This document shows, piece after piece, positions 59,823 to 64,000 of a stretch of 64,000 bases of DNA (positions are counted from its first letter, which is position 1; every line of letters begins with the position of its first letter). The position numbers were made by a program, and so were the translations under genes. The notes under the pieces are model-generated. The model did no database searches and was not told the DNA's origin. It worked only from the letters and a program-made list of their open reading frames with translations. The stretch is from Euphorbia lathyris (taxonomy: Eukaryota > Streptophyta > Magnoliopsida > Malpighiales > Euphorbiaceae): assembly GCF_963576675.1 (NCBI RefSeq), contig NC_088911.1:129583929-129647928 (forward strand). Direction: 5' to 3'.

Positions 59823-61167
59823 TGTTGGTCCCTTGTAAGGTTGCAAATATAGTTCCAAGGGGGGGGGGGGGTAGGAACTATTTGACCTTTTTTGAAAATT
59901 AGTGCAGACTTCTTTTTCTTAAGAAAAGAATATGTGACAGCGGCGCTGAGTAATCAGCAAGACACTAGCTTAGTCAACTAGTGACTAAGTCAGTTTCTTT
60001 GCTTAAGTCAGGAAATAGCACTTAGAGTCTATTCCTGAACTAAGACGTTTGCAGCGCACAACTCATCTTGACCTCTTTTACTTAGTCAGTTTTAGTTTAT
60101 ATTAAGAAAGCAATATATTAAGGAGTTAAGGGTTAGAAATACTTCACTCAGCGGAGTTATTCAGGTTCGGCTTCTTCTAAGCCTACGTCCTGTCCCCGGA
60201 ACACGTTCCGAGATTTCAAATTCACTACTGAGCTCTTTAAAGATAGAGCCTCAAAAACCCTTTACAAATTAGAAGCTGAGTATAACAAGAGTACATTCCT
60301 CTATACCTCTACTCACTTCAGTTCTAATTCACTAAGTACTCGAGTACTCAGCTTCTCCTTTCTAATTCTAGAAATGATTAAGATTTGTCCTAAACAACAA
60401 TTACTAGAACACCTTAGATGATTGAAGATCAATCACTCTATACTTTTACACAGATATGAAATTGTAGTGTAAGATTTGCTTTGCTTTTGGGTGCAGAACT
60501 TTTGTATGCTTTTGGTCAGCTTAACAGCTTTTGCTCAAAGTTCTGTGTTGAATGAGAATACTGAAGGCTCTATTTATAGAGAGCTGTGAGGGCATTCGGT
60601 CATTTCGAATTTCGAAATAACCGTTGGAGGGAAACGGCTTCATGTCGTTTTCACTCAGTCTGTCAGCAGTTCTCTTAGCCAATCAGATTCCAGCATCTTC
60701 CGTTCTTAGGTCAGTGTGGCAGTATGTTCCTCCAATTCAGGTAATGTCAAACAGACAGCTTCCTGAGTCTTCTGTTCTTTACTGAAAGAGGAAATACTTT
60801 GTCTGGAAGTTGCCTTGTGCTCAGCGGCTGTCTTGTATGTTTTGTCGAGACAGCTCAGCAACTTCATGCCGAAGTTGTCTATGTTGATCTTCTGGATCCT
60901 TCATTGCCCAGCTGCGTTTCAACACTCAACAGCAGCGTTTTGTAATATGCGGGCTGAGTGGTCTTAGCTTTGTTTGACTTGGGCTTTGACTATCATATAG
61001 GGCTTGGGCCTTATGATCTTTGTGTCTTATAACAATTATAAACTCAACATTGAACAAACACATTAGTAACAATAAATCAAAGCATTTAAACTTAGTGTGT
61101 TGTAGAATATTTAGTTGTACTTAAATAACTTTGTCAAATCAAAATCCTGTGGAAAGGTGTTTCAACA
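59823..61167 (-). mobile_element. SIRE-like copia 3' LTR
   Basis: The LTR begins on minus with TGTTGAAACACC at 61,167, directly after catcaaaatgggggagttt, the polypurine tract style of SIRE/Maximus elements. It ends at 59,823 with ...GGGACCAACA. Length is 1,345 bp. A 12-G run at about 59,861-59,872 follows tagttccaagg, also seen in such LTRs. A minus-strand TATA box lies near 60,571. Repeated ctgagt and actcag motifs fill the LTR. Confidence 0.75.
60571..60580 (-). promoter_or_regulatory. TATA box of the SIRE-like LTR
   Basis: Minus strand reads tctataaata within gctctctataaatagagcc. It is placed inside the LTR as expected for an LTR promoter. No transcript data. Confidence 0.5.
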
Positions 61168-61736
61168 AACTCCCCCATTTTGATGTTAGCAAAACTATTC
61201 AGCAAGGAACTCAGCATTGAGCTCACCCATGATAGTTGACCTATTTGACTAAGTAAACTCCCCCGTCAGGGCTAAGCTACTGACTTAGTTTTATTATAAA
61301 CATTTTAAGGTTTAATTGAACAAGTCTAAGGTCAGTTTTCAAGTATAGGTCAGCTTATGGGATATATTATATTTTACTCAGTCTTCAGCGAAAGTTTTGT
61401 ATAGTAAAAGAGCGCTGAGTAATTAATTGTTCAATGGTTCATTTTAGACAAGTTCAAACATTAATTTTTACGCAGCATGCATTCAACAAGTATTTTACTC
61501 ATTTACTGAAGACAAGTTCAAACATTAATTTGTATTTAGAAGACCCATTCATAATACTTAGCATTGAAGAATAAATAACACAAGTTGAGTTAATAATGCA
61601 AGTATTGTAATATAGAACAGTCAGCATACATTATACATGTTACACGAAGAAGAAAAATAAGCTAAGTGTAGACTAATTTATGGTTGGCTATCTATTTCTT
61701 CTTCTTTTGCTGACTGTTGCCTTCAGCTTGAGTTCT
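61168..61736 (-). other. Internal 3' non-coding region of the SIRE-like element
   Basis: Lies between the env-like ORF stop and the polypurine tract. It contains repeated gacaagttcaaacattaatt segments (for example 61,448 and 61,513). No gene. Confidence 0.45.
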
Positions 61737-64000
61737 TCACTGATCTTTCTTCTCCCCCGTTTTTCCAGCATCGGGTGGAGGCAGTTTAAAGGAATCCAAA
61801 AGAACAGCTCTGGTGAGCTCAGTAGAGAAGGTCTTCAGTCGACCAGCACTCTCGTCTATTCCATCAAAGATAGGAGCACCGTTGCTGAGGACTTCAGGAT
61901 CAATACCAATAGAAGTAGCGCTAAGCATACTGAGAAGATAAGCTTTTCCTTTTCCCAGCCATGTGATTGTGTCTGTCAGCGCAGCAAATGAGTTGTGGAA
62001 GGTTTTGAGAAGTGAAGTGTCATAGTGCTCACGCTGAAGATTTGTGTGTCTGACATGGTCAAATATCTTCTGGGAAGTAGTCAGTATTTGATCCTGTTTG
62101 AGCTGGTCGGTGTCCATTTCTTCCTTGTGCAGATTGAGGAGACGAACTGCCTCACTGAGTTGCTCCATTGAGCATTGAGATGTGTTTGCTAGCTGTGCAT
62201 TTGTTTTCTTTTGTTCACTATGAAGCTGAGCAAACAACATCTTCAACTCAGAGGAAGTGGTGAGATTTGGGTTCACAGCTGACAGGTTCTGAATTTGGGA
62301 AGACAGAGAAGTGAGGCACTGTACCGTTGTCAGCTGGATCTCAGCCAGCTTAGAAATTGAGTCCTTCCTAGCTTGCTGTGCTTGGGAAGATAGTAAAACA
62401 CTTAGCAGATCCTTGAGTTCATGAACTTCATTGAGAAGTTGAGTTACTTGAGAAGGCTGAGTAGGTTCTACGTGTGAGATGGCAGCAGCAGGAGGAGTTG
62501 AGTGCTGAATGTCTCTAATCAGAGTCTGCACTGAGTCAATGATGCGTTGACTGGACTCAGTGACATTTATGGTGGCCTGAGAGAGTGGATGGATAGTAGT
62601 TTGACCGGATATTAAAGGAGTTGCTGGGTCAGTGACTGGAGTTATAATTGGATTCTGCACATGTGTTGATTGTGTAGCAGTTGGGTCAGCAGATATAGTC
62701 TCAGTTGTGCAGTCAGGTTGGATAGGGTCAGAACTGACTGGTACTGAGTTGTCTTCGAGGTGCTGCTCGGTTTGGATTGGTGGGTTGGCAGAGACAGTTT
62801 GTTCGGCTTGTTCCTGAGTAGAAACAGAGGCTTGTTTTTCTACTGCTTGTGAAGGTTGAGTAGATGGTCCAGAAGGAGCAGCATTGCGAAAGAACTTTAT
62901 CTTGATCTTTGAGGGATCATTCACTGGAGCGCTGACTGGTTGGTCTAAGATGCTTGCCTTTACCAGTCTTCTTCTTTTCTTCTGTACAAGAGGAGGCTCA
63001 GATTGATTGTCATCAGCTTGAAATGGAGAGACTTCTTCATTTTGATCAGCAGTGTTCTGGTCAGTTTGCTCTTGTTGTTGTTCAAGTCCATCAGCTGACT
63101 CAGTGTGAGCTTGGTCAACTCGATCATCTTCACTGGCTGTCTCATCAGAGTCAGCTTCTTCCTCTTGCTCTTGTGCGTCCTCTTCATCCTCAGTATCTTA
63201 GCTTCTTCCTCTTGCTCTTGTGCGTCCTCTTCATCCTCAGTATCTTTCTCTAGCTCATCTTCGACCTGAGAGACGAACTGTTCGTCTAGGTCTACTTCAT
63301 TTTCCCTTTGCTCAGCTTCTTCAGCAAGATGCTAAGCATGATGTGATGCCACAGTGACAACGAAGTCAAGTGGTAGGGCATCGATGGGTGAAAGGGAAAA
63401 GGTCTTCTGCTTCTTCTAAGGAGGATCAGGTGTATCCTCAGTTGCAGGCTCATCTTGCCTGCTGCGTTTTTTGGCTGACTGAGTATGGTCTTGATTTGAC
63501 TCAGTAGCCGATTTGGACCTCTTGGGACTGGGGCTCAGCTTCTTTGGATAGGGTGACAGTAGGCTTCCTTTTTCGGATAGCTGGAGCTTTTGTCCTTCGT
63601 CCTTTGGCTTGAACAGTTACCTCAGCAGGTAGCTCTTCTTCAGCTTGGTCTTCAGGCTGGTCAATGAATTTGCCTTTCTTCAAAGGCCGATTAAACTTGA
63701 GAGCACGCAGTGATGCTGCGATGATCTCAGATCCCTTTACACATTCTTCTCCTTGTAGGTCTACCTTATGGTCAAGCAAGATCTTGGTGATCGGCGAGCC
63801 CAGCCTAAGGTTATTTATGCTGCGCAGGAATCCAGCCATAAGAAATACTGGCATGTTGATCGGCTTGTATGTCAGCATGTGCCAGATGAAGAACTGCTCG
63901 AAATGGGACGCTAAGCTGATGCAGTTGATCTTTTGGTAGATCAGGTGGACCAGCAGGAAATGGGCCATCTTCTAATGCTGACCCATAGACGAGCTGGATA
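61737..64000 (-). pseudogene. SIRE-type env-like ORF, runs past the window edge, several breaks
   Basis: The N-terminal side is at the window edge and is cut. From 63,968 it reads NCISLASHFEQFFIWHMLTY, PINMPVFLMAGFLRSINNLR and so on. A frameshift lies near 63,530-63,560. Two stops follow in the next acidic/basic stretch (near 63,420 and 63,330). A 47-bp tandem duplication at 63,153-63,246 shifts frame again. The rest (62,924-61,737) is open, low in aromatic residues, Gln/Ser/Thr-rich, with a probable coiled coil around VHELKDLLSVLL. Such extra ORFs follow pol in SIRE/Maximus copia elements and have been compared with envelope genes; the function is unproven. No transmembrane helix is obvious. 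Confidence 0.65.
63153..63246. repeat. 47-bp tandem duplication in the env-like ORF
   Basis: A unit starting agcttcttcctcttgctctt occurs at 63,153-63,199 and again at 63,200-63,246 without change. Because 47 is not a multiple of three, it breaks the reading frame. Confidence 0.95.

Overview
This is a nuclear window from a flowering plant, most likely a eudicot. The evidence is a multi-exon CW-type zinc-finger gene with GT-AG introns, a fragment of the thylakoid cyclophilin CYP38, PPR-gene remnants, and plant lineages of LINE, Ty1/copia (including a SIRE-like element with an env-like ORF), hAT, pogo and MITE elements. I cannot name the genus. Only one gene looks intact; everything downstream of about 9 kb is transposable elements, their decay products, tandem repeats and gene fragments.

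Layout. 1-960: AT-rich upstream DNA with an Au-like SINE. 1,421-8,928: an intact eleven-exon gene (+) for a CW zinc-finger nuclear protein; the exon model closes in frame to about 1,679 residues. 9-18.4 kb: MITEs, a broken PPR gene (-), a copia 3' end and low-copy AT-rich DNA. 18.4-25.7 kb: a non-autonomous DNA transposon with 3-bp target-site duplications (TSDs), split by a nearly full-length L1-type LINE (+). 25.7-30.2 kb: a second PPR fragment between direct repeats, a MITE inserted in one of those repeats, a purine-rich inverted repeat, and a second copy of the same DNA transposon without a LINE. 30.3-36.0 kb: a complete young Ty1/copia element (-), with a 5-bp TSD and 258-bp LTRs that differ at two positions. 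36.3-37.6 kb: a pogo-like element lacking its catalytic domain.

38.0-43.1 kb: a four-copy tandem repeat related to the CW-gene upstream region, then an intron-containing but broken copy of the 5' part of the CW gene, joined abruptly to a half copy of the same copia family. 43.5-57.7 kb: a possible single 14.2-kb hAT element (near-perfect 8-bp duplication at both ends). It encloses an LTR element with a Transposase_28-type ORF, a 2.7-kb satellite with alternating monomers, a CYP38 gene fragment that keeps introns, and a decayed hAT transposase. 59.1-64.0 kb: a copia LTR, then the 3' LTR and env-like ORF of a SIRE-type element that runs off the window.

The two most interesting points are the nested hAT block carrying a photosystem-assembly gene fragment and a satellite array, and the duplicated, mutated and recombined copy of the CW gene 37 kb from its apparent source.
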